Of a stretch of DNA of 28,914 bases, positions 9,183 through 19,000 are shown one piece after another. This DNA is from Candidatus Segatella albertsiae. Lineage in GTDB: Bacteria; Bacteroidota; Bacteroidia; Bacteroidales; Bacteroidaceae. Position 1 is the stretch's first letter. Each line of letters begins with the position of its first letter. The stretch spans positions 9,394-38,307 of the forward strand of contig DKCU01000141.1 of the NCBI GenBank assembly GCA_002451555.1, given 5' to 3'. Below the pieces are notes generated by a model. That model had not been told where the DNA came from and ran no database searches. It saw only the letters and a list, made by a program, of their open reading frames with translations. Made by a program: the position numbers and the translations under genes.

Positions 9183-11180
9183 TTATTTCGCTATGTATTT
9201 CTTGTTATTGTGGATATAAATGCCTTTGCTGAGGCCTTTGAGGTCATTGTCTGAAGCATTCTTGACCACGAGGCGACCGCTAAGGTCGTAGATGTTATTG
9301 TCGGCAATAGCCTTGCTGTTGTCGGTTGTGATGCCGGCGATGCTACTGGTTGTTTCTGTGTATAGAGTGATACCAAAGATACATTGCTTCACTTTTGGAG
9401 CGAATGTAAGGGTGTGCTCCACAGGGGTACTAAATTCAATGGTGTATTTCTTGACACTTTTGTCTTTTGGAAAAACATATTTGGTGGCATCATAAGTGTT
9501 ACCATTGATTTCGCCAATGTATGCATCGGCATCAGTATAGTTGTCGTTGCCTTCTATATCCATTTTGGCAATCTTGATACCATCAGGTATATTGATAGTA
9601 TATTGGTTGGCACTGTATTTGATATAGTTGGTGCCAGAACCGACATCATATTTTTTCCCTTTTTCGTTGGAGATACTGAAACCATTGCTAAAGGTAGCTG
9701 TGGATGTCGTACCATCTTTTAGAGTTTTGGAATTCAACGTGAAAGGTCCTTTGGTATCATCTATAGTTGTGTTAGATGAAGTAGCGTTGCACTGGTCATC
9801 CCATGTCGAATCGTACTTTTTTACCCAAATAGAACCACTTGAGACAGTTATCTTTGAACCGTTCTTAAACACGAGATTGTCAACGAATCGAATGTCGATA
9901 CCCTTCTTGGCAGAAATCTGCACATTGTCGAGTGTGATGTTCTTGATATGGCTCTCTGGACGGCCTATCAAGAAGATGGCGTTGCCAGAACATACATCAG
10001 TTGTCTTCACGTTTTGGAGCAAGATGCCATTGTAGGTTGGGGTAGTGGCGTCCAATGTTCTTGCATTCGCCTTGTCAACGGCAGGATCGCTGTTGTAGTT
10101 CTTGTCGTAGTAGCAGTCGATGGAGAATGGATTAGCCACCTTGGTCATGGTAAAGTTAGTGAACTTCCAGTCTTCCTCGCCACCACCACGGAGCGTGCCG
10201 TCGCTGTTGATACCTGTTTTCATGCGGATTCCTGAAGTGGTTCCATTCATTGTGATATTATCGAACCATATATGTTTTACGTTCGTAGTGTAGCTACCAA
10301 TGGAAGCACCATGACCTGTGCCGAAATAGCAGTTCCATACGTGTACATATTGTGACTCAGAATCGCATACTACGTTATCGTCTCCTGTGCTGATGTTGCA
10401 ATTGTAGATATTGATGTACTTGCCCCAAGTAGAGATACCATCGGTATTATGGGATGGTTGCTCTGTCGTGGTTTCTGATGAAGGGTTGTAGATGGTTACG
10501 TCATGCACCGTGAAGTTGTTGGCACCATTGCTGTTGCTTAGAGTGAGGTTGACACCAGGAGTGTTCTGAATCTTGATATTGCGTACCAAGAAGCGACTGC
10601 CTTTCTCAAAGCGAATCATAGCTCCTGGGTTGAATGTCTCCTTGTTGTCACGAGCTTTCCACCAACGAGTACCTTGACCGTCGATAATGGAAGTCTCACC
10701 TTCACCCTCGATAACGATGTCACTTTGGTTTCTACCTTTGCAACCAATGAAGAGTGTCTTGTTGTTGGGAGCCTTACCATATTCTACGAGCTTCAGTGTA
10801 GCACCAGCGCAGAGGTGGAGGATAGTCTTTGACTTGATACTCAATACCTCGGTCTTGCTAGTCATTTGGTCAGTGCTACCAAACATCCATGTACCAGCAG
10901 GGATGACCACCATACCACCAGTAGATGGCACTGCATCGAGTGCCTTTTGAATAGCCTTGGTGTTATCTTCCGATGATGTAGAAGCACCGTAATCTTTAAT
11001 GTTGAAAGTATTTGCGGAAGTGATTTCTGGCAATTGTGGCAATGCCACGGTAGTCCATCCGCTAGGAGTATTTTGGGCACTTTGTTCTGCGGCGATACCA
11101 GCAAAAGTTTGTGCCTTGGCAATGCAAGGCAATGCCAAGAGTGCTGAAAGCACGAAAGTTTTGATGATTGATTTTCTCAT
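9183..11180 (-). CDS. Secreted polygalacturonase, glycoside hydrolase family 28, with C-terminal sorting-type tail
   Basis: The product has 665 residues with a signal peptide (1-24, ending AKAQ). The beta-helix carries all four GH28 signatures: NTD at 245-247, DD at 267-268 in 'STGDDNVV', GHG at 289-291, and R319-x-K321 in 'GIRMKTG'. These aspartates perform inverting hydrolysis of alpha-1,4-galacturonan. After the helix (to about 480), a beta-rich module of about 120 residues precedes a C-terminal tail 'IYDLSGRLVV...KGIYIHNNKKYIAK', similar to Por-type sorting tails. The gene is monocistronic, with its own promoter (11212-11219), operator B and terminator. It lies between two SusCD operons and probably produces the oligogalacturonides they import. 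The active site appears intact. Confidence 0.95.
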   Translation of the reverse strand: MRKSIIKTFVLSALLALPCIAKAQTFAGIAAEQSAQNTPSGWTTVALPQLPEITSANTFNIKDYGASTSSEDNTKAIQKALDAVPSTGGMVVIPAGTWMFGSTDQMTSKTEVLSIKSKTILHLCAGATLKLVEYGKAPNNKTLFIGCKGRNQSDIVIEGEGETSIIDGQGTRWWKARDNKETFNPGAMIRFEKGSRFLVRNIKIQNTPGVNLTLSNSNGANNFTVHDVTIYNPSSETTTEQPSHNTDGISTWGKYINIYNCNISTGDDNVVCDSESQYVHVWNCYFGTGHGASIGSYTTNVKHIWFDNITMNGTTSGIRMKTGINSDGTLRGGGEEDWKFTNFTMTKVANPFSIDCYYDKNYNSDPAVDKANARTLDATTPTYNGILLQNVKTTDVCSGNAIFLIGRPESHIKNITLDNVQISAKKGIDIRFVDNLVFKNGSKITVSSGSIWVKKYDSTWDDQCNATSSNTTIDDTKGPFTLNSKTLKDGTTSTATFSNGFSISNEKGKKYDVGSGTNYIKYSANQYTINIPDGIKIAKMDIEGNDNYTDADAYIGEINGNTYDATKYVFPKDKSVKKYTIEFSTPVEHTLTFAPKVKQCIFGITLYTETTSSIAGITTDNSKAIADNNIYDLSGRLVVKNASDNDLKGLSKGIYIHNNKKYIAK

Positions 11181-11211
11181 TGTTATTTTAGGTCTATTAT
11201 TTATTTAGGGG

Positions 11212-11219
11212 CAAAATTA
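11212..11219 (-). promoter_or_regulatory. -7 box of the GH28 promoter
   Basis: TAATTTTG on the minus strand lies 31 nt before the start codon. No TTTG occurs at 19-21 nt spacing. Operator B starts 43 nt upstream. Confidence 0.6.
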
Positions 11220-11262
11220 CAATTATTCCTTATAATTTAAGGTATAAACCAAGAGAAAATCC

Positions 11263-11278
11263 ACGCAAACGATTGCGC
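11263..11278 (-). promoter_or_regulatory. Operator B: LacI/PurR-like palindrome upstream of GH28
   Basis: The plus strand reads ACGCAAACGATTGCGC, nearly a perfect dyad. The half nearer the promoter is GTTTGCGT in gene orientation. It lies between the Rpn terminator and the GH28 promoter. Confidence 0.8.
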
Positions 11279-11310
11279 TCGACCTTTCTTACCTTCCAAA
11301 ATAAGCAACG

Positions 11311-11352
11311 AAAAAAGCGCAATGCTCTTGGCATGGAGCATTGCGCTTTTTT
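11311..11352 (-). terminator. Intrinsic terminator of the Rpn-type nuclease gene
   Basis: A perfect 17-bp stem (arms 11311-11327 and 11336-11352, core GCGCAATGCTC) with an 8-nt loop ends in six Ts on the minus strand. It starts 19 nt after the stop codon. Its left flank and arm (11308-11325) match the terminator at the other end of the gene at 17 of 18 positions. Confidence 0.9.
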
Positions 11353-11371
11353 ATAGAATGAATTTAATTTT

Positions 11372-12283
11372 TTACTTTGCAAGTTTGGAAACTGTATCTA
11401 GCGGTAGTCCAGATCCCCTCGCAACTTGTTCAAGTGAAAATCCCATTTCGATGAGGCGTTTGGCTGTTTCGAACTTTTCTTCTTGTTTTCCTTCTTGTTT
11501 TCCTTCTTGGTATCCTTCGTCACGGCTCGTATCGAAGAGGCTCTTCATGTGTCTTACGGCATCCAAATGTCGATAGTATGATTGTTTCTCTTCTTTGGAT
11601 AATGCGTCAACACGAAGGCGTTCGCGAGCTTCTGGCAGACCAGCTGCTGTTGCTTTAGAACTGATGGCGCCAGTCTTCAGATATTCTATCCATTCGTCGA
11701 GTGGAGTCGTGGCTACCTTGTCAAAGTCGTTCACTCGCAAGATATAGTATTCAGGGAACAGGTCTCCAGGACTCTTTCTGTTCTTTAGATCTTTATCATT
11801 GATGCCGAAGAACTTCTCGTTTTGTCTGATGGAGAGTTTCAGGGTGTCGTGAGGCTCATGCTCGCCGATGAACTCCGTCTTGCCATGATAGACGTAGTCC
11901 TTGCCTTGGCCTAACTCGAAGTAAACGATGTTGATGGAGTACACCTTGCGTACAGCTTCGTATGGCTTACCATATCCGATGTATTCAGTGATAGCCTTGG
12001 ATACTCCATAGAGCATACGGTGGAAATAGGTTTGCTCTCGGCTATTTTGTACCTCGATGATGCATAGTTGTTCATCTTCGCTTTCTGCCAAGATGTCCAC
12101 TCTGTTGTACTTGTCATCTTCGTCTTCCTGGTTGCCTTCGCTCTCTAAGAAGCAGTGAATCTTGAACTTCTTTCCGAGCAAAGAAGACAAAAATCCTTCC
12201 AGCACAACATAGTTTGCCTTGTTGCGCAACAGGCGTTTCATCGCCCAGTCGAACCGTATATAGTTTTCTCCGTAATCTGTCAT
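11372..12283 (-). CDS. Rpn/PD-(D/E)XK nuclease family transposase-like protein
   Basis: The product has 303 residues. The start at 12283 (MTDYGENYIRFD) is preferred over an in-frame Met at 12382, because the promoter -7 box (12312-12319) would place the transcript start downstream of that Met. The N-terminal 'YIRFDWAMKRLLRNKANYVVLEGFLSSLL' and the nuclease core 'RVDILAESEDEQLCIIEVQN' (D63, E77, Q79; D...ExQ) match the PF12784-type group related to E. coli Rpn recombination-promoting nucleases. The C-terminal 'EGYQEGKQEGKQEEKFETAKRLIEMGFS' tail is typical of the group. It has its own promoter and terminator and no pectin operator, so it looks like an autonomous insertion between PUL transcription units. 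Function is uncertain; no transposon ends are seen. Confidence 0.85.
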   Translation of the reverse strand: MTDYGENYIRFDWAMKRLLRNKANYVVLEGFLSSLLGKKFKIHCFLESEGNQEDEDDKYNRVDILAESEDEQLCIIEVQNSREQTYFHRMLYGVSKAITEYIGYGKPYEAVRKVYSINIVYFELGQGKDYVYHGKTEFIGEHEPHDTLKLSIRQNEKFFGINDKDLKNRKSPGDLFPEYYILRVNDFDKVATTPLDEWIEYLKTGAISSKATAAGLPEARERLRVDALSKEEKQSYYRHLDAVRHMKSLFDTSRDEGYQEGKQEGKQEEKFETAKRLIEMGFSLEQVARGSGLPLDTVSKLAK

Positions 12284-12311
12284 AATCTTATCTGTTTGAT
12301 TAACCACGCTG

Positions 12312-12343
12312 CAAAGATACGCTTTTATTTTGTAACTGGCAAG
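12312..12343 (-). promoter_or_regulatory. Promoter of the Rpn-type nuclease gene
   Basis: TATCTTTG (12319-12312) lies 20 nt from CTTG (12343-12340), a near match to the TTTG -33 box. It lies between the SusC2-operon terminator and the nuclease start codon, with a leader of about 25 nt. Confidence 0.55.
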
Positions 12344-12355
12344 GAAAAGAACGAA

Positions 12356-12391
12356 AAAAGTGCAATGCCTTTTTGAGAGCATTGCACTTTT
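12356..12391 (-). terminator. Intrinsic terminator of the SusC2-SusD2-lipoprotein operon
   Basis: A perfect 13-bp stem AAAAGTGCAATGC/GCATTGCACTTTT (12356-12368 and 12379-12391) with a 10-nt loop ends in TTTTTTCG on the minus strand. It begins about 30 nt after the lipoprotein stop codon. Confidence 0.9.
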
Positions 12392-12421
12392 GAAAAATAA
12401 TTGCTATATAGTTTCTATATA

Positions 12422-14074
12422 CTATTCTGCTTTATACCAACGAGGGTCACCGATTCTGTCGTCAACCTTCAATGTGAAGTCATGGTTGTCAGGTGCAGTA
12501 AATATGTCTTCAGAAGTAAGGCTACCAGCTGTAAACTCCTTGATGTCGTTAGAACCATAAACGCAATCTTTGGTTCTTACAGACTCGCTGATGGTGATAG
12601 CACCTGTTGTGCGAATACCTTTAGAACCAGCATCCATAGACTTGCCGAGAATAGTTCTGATGAACTTAATGTCTGTTTTTAATTTATTGGAGTCAAGGAA
12701 GTATTTTCCACTAGCTACATTGTTGTAGAAGGTACAATCGCTGATTGTAACACCACCGGTGATAGCAGTCTTCAATTGAATGAAGTTGTGGTCTGTGGTA
12801 TCGAATGTTGATTTCTTCAATTCTAATTGACCTACTTGGGTTGTAGTTGTGCCTATATAGAATACAGGGTAACCTGCGCCAGTTGACATGTTTGTCATTA
12901 CACAGTTGTCGATAAGTAACTTTTCTACACTGATAGTTCCGCTTCCTTGTGTGCGGAAAATAGAACGTTCGAAATCGTTGAATGTACAATCTGTAAATGA
13001 CAACTCACCGATTGTTGAGCTTTCACTCTGGTTGATGAGATACTGTGCGCCATCATCTTTCATGCTGACATTTTGGAATCGAATGTAAGAATGTGAACCT
13101 GTGATGTCCAAACACTTTTTCCAATTCAAAACAGGTGCGCTTGCTCCTGATAGACCAAAGAAAGTTACAGAAGCCCCTTCTGGTATCTTGACGTTTGCAT
13201 CAGAACCATCAGTTGCTGTAGATACCATATTGTATGTTGTGCCTGGTTGCAAACCAATGGTGATAGCTACTTCTGTCTTTCCAGTCTTTTCTTGTGCTGC
13301 CTTGACTATATCTGCAATGACACTGTTGTTGATAGTCGTGATGGATGGGTCGAGTTCCACTTTTTCGTCACCAGCAGGCATTGCGGCTGCTGTGCTAGCA
13401 GTGATCGTTCCTCGTTTTGCCTCATTGTAATAAATGGCAATTGTGTAGCTGGTTGATGGTGTCAAGCCTGTGATTGTATATCGACCTGCAGCCTTATCTT
13501 CATCGCTCAAAGTGATAGAACGAGGCTCTTGACCTTCTTCCTCCTTACCGTCGGAGATGGTAAGGTGTGTAACTTCTTTGTTTGCGTCCCATGATACCGT
13601 AATGAAGTCCTCTCCACGGTCCGCGCTTGTCACGGCATTCAAAATCTGCTCAGCCTTGGTCTTGAAAGTTGTTTTTGAACTTGATACAAAATGTACCCAA
13701 TGGCTAGCTGTCTTTTGTGACGATATTGCACGCATACGGAGTGAATACTCGGTGTCACCGATAAGTCCTGTGATGGTGTAAGGGCTATCGTCTGCTTCGA
13801 ATTTGAGCACCTCGTCGGAGTTGTCCCAAGCGTCATCGTCTGCGAGAGTAGCAGAGGTTACTTGGATCTCAAATTTCTCTGCACCTTTTGTCTTCATCAT
13901 GTCTGCGTCAAAAGATACTTCTGCTTCTGTGTCAGATGGCTCTACTGATAAGGAAGTTGCACTGAAACAACGATCTAATGTAGGGTCGATGTCCCAATCC
14001 ATCTTGTCGGTGCAGGAAACTAGTGTTGCAGCGAGCAACACTAGCATCCAAAATGAATATTTTATATTTTTCAT
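12422..14074 (-). CDS. Surface lipoprotein with FN3 repeats and beta-helix (DUF4957/DUF5123-like), second copy
   Basis: The product has 550 residues with lipobox 'LAATLVSC' (Cys21). It has the same architecture as the lipoprotein at 2111-3712: two FN3-like domains (about 35-135 and 145-230, 'LTPSTSYTIAIYYNEAKRGT'), then a parallel beta-helix from about 240. The C terminus 'DDRIGDPRWYKAE' parallels the WY-ending of the first copy. It lies 22 nt after SusD2 as the third gene of the operon, so its likely role is surface glycan binding for the SusC2/SusD2 importer. Sequence identity with the first copy looks low outside the framework motifs, suggesting an old duplication or different glycan preference. 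No lyase catalytic residues are evident. Confidence 0.85.
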   Translation of the reverse strand: MKNIKYSFWMLVLLAATLVSCTDKMDWDIDPTLDRCFSATSLSVEPSDTEAEVSFDADMMKTKGAEKFEIQVTSATLADDDAWDNSDEVLKFEADDSPYTITGLIGDTEYSLRMRAISSQKTASHWVHFVSSSKTTFKTKAEQILNAVTSADRGEDFITVSWDANKEVTHLTISDGKEEEGQEPRSITLSDEDKAAGRYTITGLTPSTSYTIAIYYNEAKRGTITASTAAAMPAGDEKVELDPSITTINNSVIADIVKAAQEKTGKTEVAITIGLQPGTTYNMVSTATDGSDANVKIPEGASVTFFGLSGASAPVLNWKKCLDITGSHSYIRFQNVSMKDDGAQYLINQSESSTIGELSFTDCTFNDFERSIFRTQGSGTISVEKLLIDNCVMTNMSTGAGYPVFYIGTTTTQVGQLELKKSTFDTTDHNFIQLKTAITGGVTISDCTFYNNVASGKYFLDSNKLKTDIKFIRTILGKSMDAGSKGIRTTGAITISESVRTKDCVYGSNDIKEFTAGSLTSEDIFTAPDNHDFTLKVDDRIGDPRWYKAE

Positions 14075-14096
14075 TGTTGTCTTTTTTTTTATTGAT

Positions 14097-16076
14097 TTAG
14101 AAACCGTAAGAGTTAGCCAATGTGTTTCTTGAATCTGCGATGGTCTTGGTGTAGATAGGCAAGATGTAACGATTCAATATTCCGTGTTCTGGTGCTATTG
14201 GTGTTCCATCGATGCTTGTGCCTACGAGACCTGCACTTATCCATTGCAAATTTGCCTCATACTGACTGCCGTCTTTGTCTCTAGCTTCTTCGTCCTTGAA
14301 ACCACAACCTGTTGCTGTTCCTGTGTAATCTGCCTCAGTCTTTCCATTTTCCAAACCATACCATGCGATGGAGTTCTCGTCGATGCGAGTCTTGGTTTCA
14401 TCGGTATAGTTGAAGTAAATGGTTGTTGGCCATACAAGGCAATTCTGTGCGTAGTCAGCCTTTGCTTCTGCAATCTTGCTTGCCAGCATACCCCAACGTA
14501 CAAGATCCCATTTACGAGCACCTTCGCCTGTTAGCTCCCAAGCGTTTTCCTGTGCGATATCATTTAGAAATTGTTCCTTGTTGTGATTTGCTGCTGCAGT
14601 CAAGAAATCACCGCTGATAGATGGGTCGTTGTTGACTTCTTTGAGGGCACGGTTATGAACCATGGCCAAGGCTTGGATAGCTGTTAAGCCAGCATCACCT
14701 TCACAGTTGCCATTGGCACCTGCTAACTCGTTCATGACTTCAGCATACATCAAGAGAACTTGTGGGTAACGCATTTTTACCACATTGACTCCTGTGGTAA
14801 CCTTATCGGCAGAAGCTCTTGCGGCTGTCTTCCATTCTTCTCCCATCCATTCTGGACGCCATTTGCCAATGAAAATGCTGAATGGGTTTACTTTCTGCTT
14901 GGCTGGATCTTTGTCGCCTATACCTTCTATGGTCTTACCCTTGTACTCAGCGTAGAGAACAGGACAGCAAGTTACGTTTCGGCGTGTGTCGGCCTTGTCA
15001 TAAGAATAGAGAAGTGACGCTGTTGTGCATAGCTTACCGCTGGAGTTACCTTTGGTTCCAAACTCAGTGGTCTTTCCATTGATACGCTTACCTACTGTGT
15101 AGCCAAGCTCACCAGATACATTGAGCAACATAGGAATCTCAAAGATGTTTTCTTTGTAAGTTTGGTCCAATTGACGTGCATTTAGTAGTTGCCATTCGTT
15201 CTTAAAGCTAGGATTCATACCATGAATGCCACTCTTGATGATTTCAGAAAGTTTTACAAGAGCCTTCTCATAGTAACCCTTGCGAGTTTCTGCATCTGGA
15301 CGTTGCGTAGGATAGGTTGGGTCAGAGAAGTTTGGCAAGTTCTCATAACCAACCTTGGCACTCTCACGGATTGCGTAGCCAGCACGGGTCAATGCTACTT
15401 GAGCATAGAGGGCATCAGCATAGCCTTTGGTTGCATGCTCTGTAGTATAGTTGCCTGTACCTGCCCAAGGAAGCAATTTGGATGCTTCGTCTAGGTCTTC
15501 CAACAAGCCGTCTAGTATGATGTCACGATCAGTCTTGCCCTCGTAAGCGTCACTCAAGTCGGCTTTGGTTGGAGTTGTCTTATAAGGTACGTCACCCCAA
15601 AGACGAACCAAGTCAAGGTAGAGCATTGCACGTAGGGTGAGAGCTTCGCCCAGATATCGTTTCATAGCAGTGTCATCGGCAATCTTGCTATTGCGGATAC
15701 CGTCAATAGCCTGGTTACAATACTCGATACATCCATAGATGTTGGTCCATGTCGTAGCTAATTTGTCCCAACCACCAGCAGTTCCATTGTAATTCATGAA
15801 ACCACGTTCGCTGGCTGCTTTGGAGTTGGTGCTACCCAAGCCGTCGATTAACTCTGTATCGGTGTTGGCAGGATAAGAGATGGTCATTCGGTTGCCATAC
15901 ATGTTGTCCTGGCCAAAGTCACCATATATCTTGTTGATTTCAAGACCTGTAAAATAGGTTGAGTTGAACACGTTTTCCTTGTCCATAGCCGATGGCGAAT
16001 TCTGGTCGAGAAAATCTGAGCAACTTGTTAGCATGACGCTCATGGAGAGTGCTGCTATTCCTAATATTTTTTTCAT
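14097..16076 (-). CDS. SusD/RagB-family outer-membrane lipoprotein (SusD2)
   Basis: The product has 659 residues with lipobox 'VMLTSC' (Cys19). Diagnostic SusD segments are 'RYLGEALTLRAMLYLDLVRLWGDVPYKT', 'VNVVKMRYPQVLLMYAEVMNEL' and 'AWELTGEGARKWDLVRWGML'. The gene begins 23 nt after SusC2 and is 22 nt before its beta-helix lipoprotein. It is longer than SusD1 by 45 residues, with extra loops in the second half. As lid of the SusC2 channel it should bind the imported glycan. The pectin assignment rests on neighbours and on shared operators, not on binding-site residues. Confidence 0.95.
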   Translation of the reverse strand: MKKILGIAALSMSVMLTSCSDFLDQNSPSAMDKENVFNSTYFTGLEINKIYGDFGQDNMYGNRMTISYPANTDTELIDGLGSTNSKAASERGFMNYNGTAGGWDKLATTWTNIYGCIEYCNQAIDGIRNSKIADDTAMKRYLGEALTLRAMLYLDLVRLWGDVPYKTTPTKADLSDAYEGKTDRDIILDGLLEDLDEASKLLPWAGTGNYTTEHATKGYADALYAQVALTRAGYAIRESAKVGYENLPNFSDPTYPTQRPDAETRKGYYEKALVKLSEIIKSGIHGMNPSFKNEWQLLNARQLDQTYKENIFEIPMLLNVSGELGYTVGKRINGKTTEFGTKGNSSGKLCTTASLLYSYDKADTRRNVTCCPVLYAEYKGKTIEGIGDKDPAKQKVNPFSIFIGKWRPEWMGEEWKTAARASADKVTTGVNVVKMRYPQVLLMYAEVMNELAGANGNCEGDAGLTAIQALAMVHNRALKEVNNDPSISGDFLTAAANHNKEQFLNDIAQENAWELTGEGARKWDLVRWGMLASKIAEAKADYAQNCLVWPTTIYFNYTDETKTRIDENSIAWYGLENGKTEADYTGTATGCGFKDEEARDKDGSQYEANLQWISAGLVGTSIDGTPIAPEHGILNRYILPIYTKTIADSRNTLANSYGF

Positions 16077-16099
16077 ATTTGTTTTCTCCTTAAATGTTT

Positions 16100-19000
16100 T
16101 TAGAATGTCACGTTAATACCAGCTACGAATGAACGGCTCTTAGGGTAAGCCGCGTAGTCGATACCTGGTGTCATAGGGTTGCCCTTGGATGACGTGTCCA
16201 CTTCTGGGTCATAGCCGCTATAGTTGGTGAAGCAGTAAACGTTGTATGCTGTAAAGTAGATACGAACGCTTTCTAACCATGCTTTCTTTACCCAATTCTT
16301 AGGCAAGGTATAACCTACAGTGATGTTGTTGATTCTCAGGAATGATGCATCCTCCAAATAGGTGTCAAGGATAACCATCGTGCTGTTGGCTGCAGGATTC
16401 CATACGCTAGCGTTAGCATTGATCTCATTCAGGCGGTTCATCAGGCCTGTAGCGCCACCATAGTACTCAAGCGTTGTACTAGAAGGACGACCGAGATTCA
16501 AGCCGTTGCTTGGATCCACCCAAGTGTAGCGTTTGCTAGAATTGAACTCATTGATAATGTTCCATCCTGCTTGTGAACCACTATAGAATGAAGCACCCTG
16601 TGCTGTGGCATTATAAATCTTGTTTCCCAATGAATAGTTGCAGAAGATGTTGAAGTCGAAGTTACCAATATTGGTCTTCCACATACCATCAAAGCCAAAA
16701 CCACCAGTTACCTCTGGAACGGTATTGCCCAAACGCTGGTATTTAGCATTGCCTTCCTCATCGCATTCTACTTTGGCACCACCAGGATACAAACCGCCGA
16801 AGAGGGTAGAGGAGTTGTTCTTGACATCTCCACCGACATGACCATCTGCTTCTGTTGCCAAACGCCATTTGGCTCCATCGTAAATCAGGTCACCTGTGCC
16901 TGTGGCTGGGTCGAATACCGTATAGAATCCTTGCTGTTTGTAACCCCAAAGCTCACCGAGACGGCCACCTTCTTCGAGTAAGAAATCACCTGTGCTCTTG
17001 TTTATTTTTGTTCCACCCCAGCTAGAGGTTTCGTAATGAGCTCCACCTTCCAACTTGTCAATCTTGTTCTTGTTATAAGATATGTTGAAATTGAAATTGA
17101 GGTTGAACTTCTTGCTATCAACCAAGGCTGCGTTAAGTGCCCACTCAATACCCTTGTTTGACGTTGTACCAACGTTCTGGTATTGGCGCTCATAACCTGT
17201 TGCGGATGGTAAGGTTTGGAGCATCAACAAATCTTTGGTAGTGTTCCAATAGAAATCCAATGTACCATTGATACGTCCACGGAAGAAGCCATAGTCGATA
17301 CCGAAGTTACGAGTTGTAGTTGTCTCCCATTTTAAGTCTGAATTGTAAAGTACGGTCTTACCATTGGCTTTGTAGGCCTCAAGCATACCTGTGTTGATCT
17401 CGTTAAAGCCTGGGTGCTTTCCTGAAACGTCAGCAATGACATAAGTTGGCGAAAGCATTCCTGAAGGAATACGGTTGTTTCCTGCAGTACCATAGCTGAG
17501 ACGAAGTTTCAGGTTGGAAAGCCATTTCTCGGTACCTTTCATAAACTTCTCATCAGACATACGCCAAGCTAAAGCCAATGATGGGAACAATCCCCAACGG
17601 TTGTTCTTTCCAAACTTGGATGAGCCATCCTCACGAAGCGTGAATGTCATCAAGTACTTGTCGGCCAAGGTGTAGTTGACACGGCCGAAGAATGAAAGCA
17701 TGTTCTCTTTTGCCTTGATGTCAACCTCGTTGCCAAGTGCAGTCTCGGCGGTGTTGGTAAATGAAAGTATCTGGTTGATAGTGAAATCTACAGGGAAATC
17801 TACCGATGTGCTAGTACGTGTTGTCTGCATATCGGAACTCCATTCGTGGCCTACCAGTACGTTCAAATGGTCACGTCCATCAAAAAGCTTGTTGTTGTCA
17901 TATGTCAACGTGTTTGCGTTACGCCATGACTTGTAGTTGTCGCTGACAAATTGAGCTTGTGGGCGTCCATTATGTCCAAACTTAGAGTTGCTGAATGCTT
18001 TTGCAGTCCATGCTTGGTCTGTGTCATTGTATTTCCATGCGTAACCAAACTCGGTTTTTGCTGTCCAGTTCTTGAAAGGCTTCCATGTAAGAGAAGCGTT
18101 GTAGTTCTGCTGGAAACGAGTTTGCAATTTGTATGTACCTTCCAATCTTTCCATTGGTGAACGGCGTGACGATGATGAGTTGTCTTCATCATCGTCTGAC
18201 GCTACCAACTCCTTGATTGGAGCGAATGTGATGGTTTGTGCAACGGTAGAGTTGGCTGCATTTGAGTCATTGGTGTCAGCACCACCGCTCAAGCCCTTGA
18301 TCTTCTGGTATGCCATACGACCATTGAAGTCGAATGTAATCCATTTGTTGAGCTTGGCTTGTATTTTTGCACCAATATTGTCTTTGTTGTAGCCAGACTT
18401 CTCCATGATGCTATTCTCCTGGTTGTGAGAGTAGCTTACATTGTACTTGAAGTCTTTGCTGCCACCACTGACGTTGGCGTTGTAGATAGCTTGGGTACCT
18501 GTGCGTCCGAACACTTCGTCTTGGTAGTTGGTGCCCTGCATGGACTTGTAGATGTCGTAATCCCAGAAGTTACCATAGTTAGTACCACCTAGTTTGTAAG
18601 GATTATTGCTGGCACTAGCTACTTCATATTGGTAAAGTACGAACTCGTATGGATTGAGCACTTCTATTTCCTTGGCGTTCTTTTTCCAACCATAAGAGGC
18701 GTTGAAACTTACCTGTGTCTTGCCCTCGGAACCGCTCTTCGTTGTGATGATGATGACACCATTGGCACCACGTGCACCATAGATAGCTGTAGAAGAAGCG
18801 TCCTTCAAGACATCGATGCTTTGGATTTCGCTTGGAGCGATGTCGCTGATGGAACTTACAGGGAAGCCATCAACGATGTAGAGTGGGGAGTTGTCCTGTG
18901 AGAGGGAACCGCCACCACGCACACGAATCTTTACATCTGCGTCAGGTGAACCTTCGGTGGTGGTGATGTTGACACCTGCCATCTTACCTGTCATAGCCTC

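Noticed and set aside
11372..12283. Rpn-type gene as an insertion sequence
   Set aside because: No terminal inverted repeats, target-site duplication or DDE transposase are visible. The flanking repeats are terminators.
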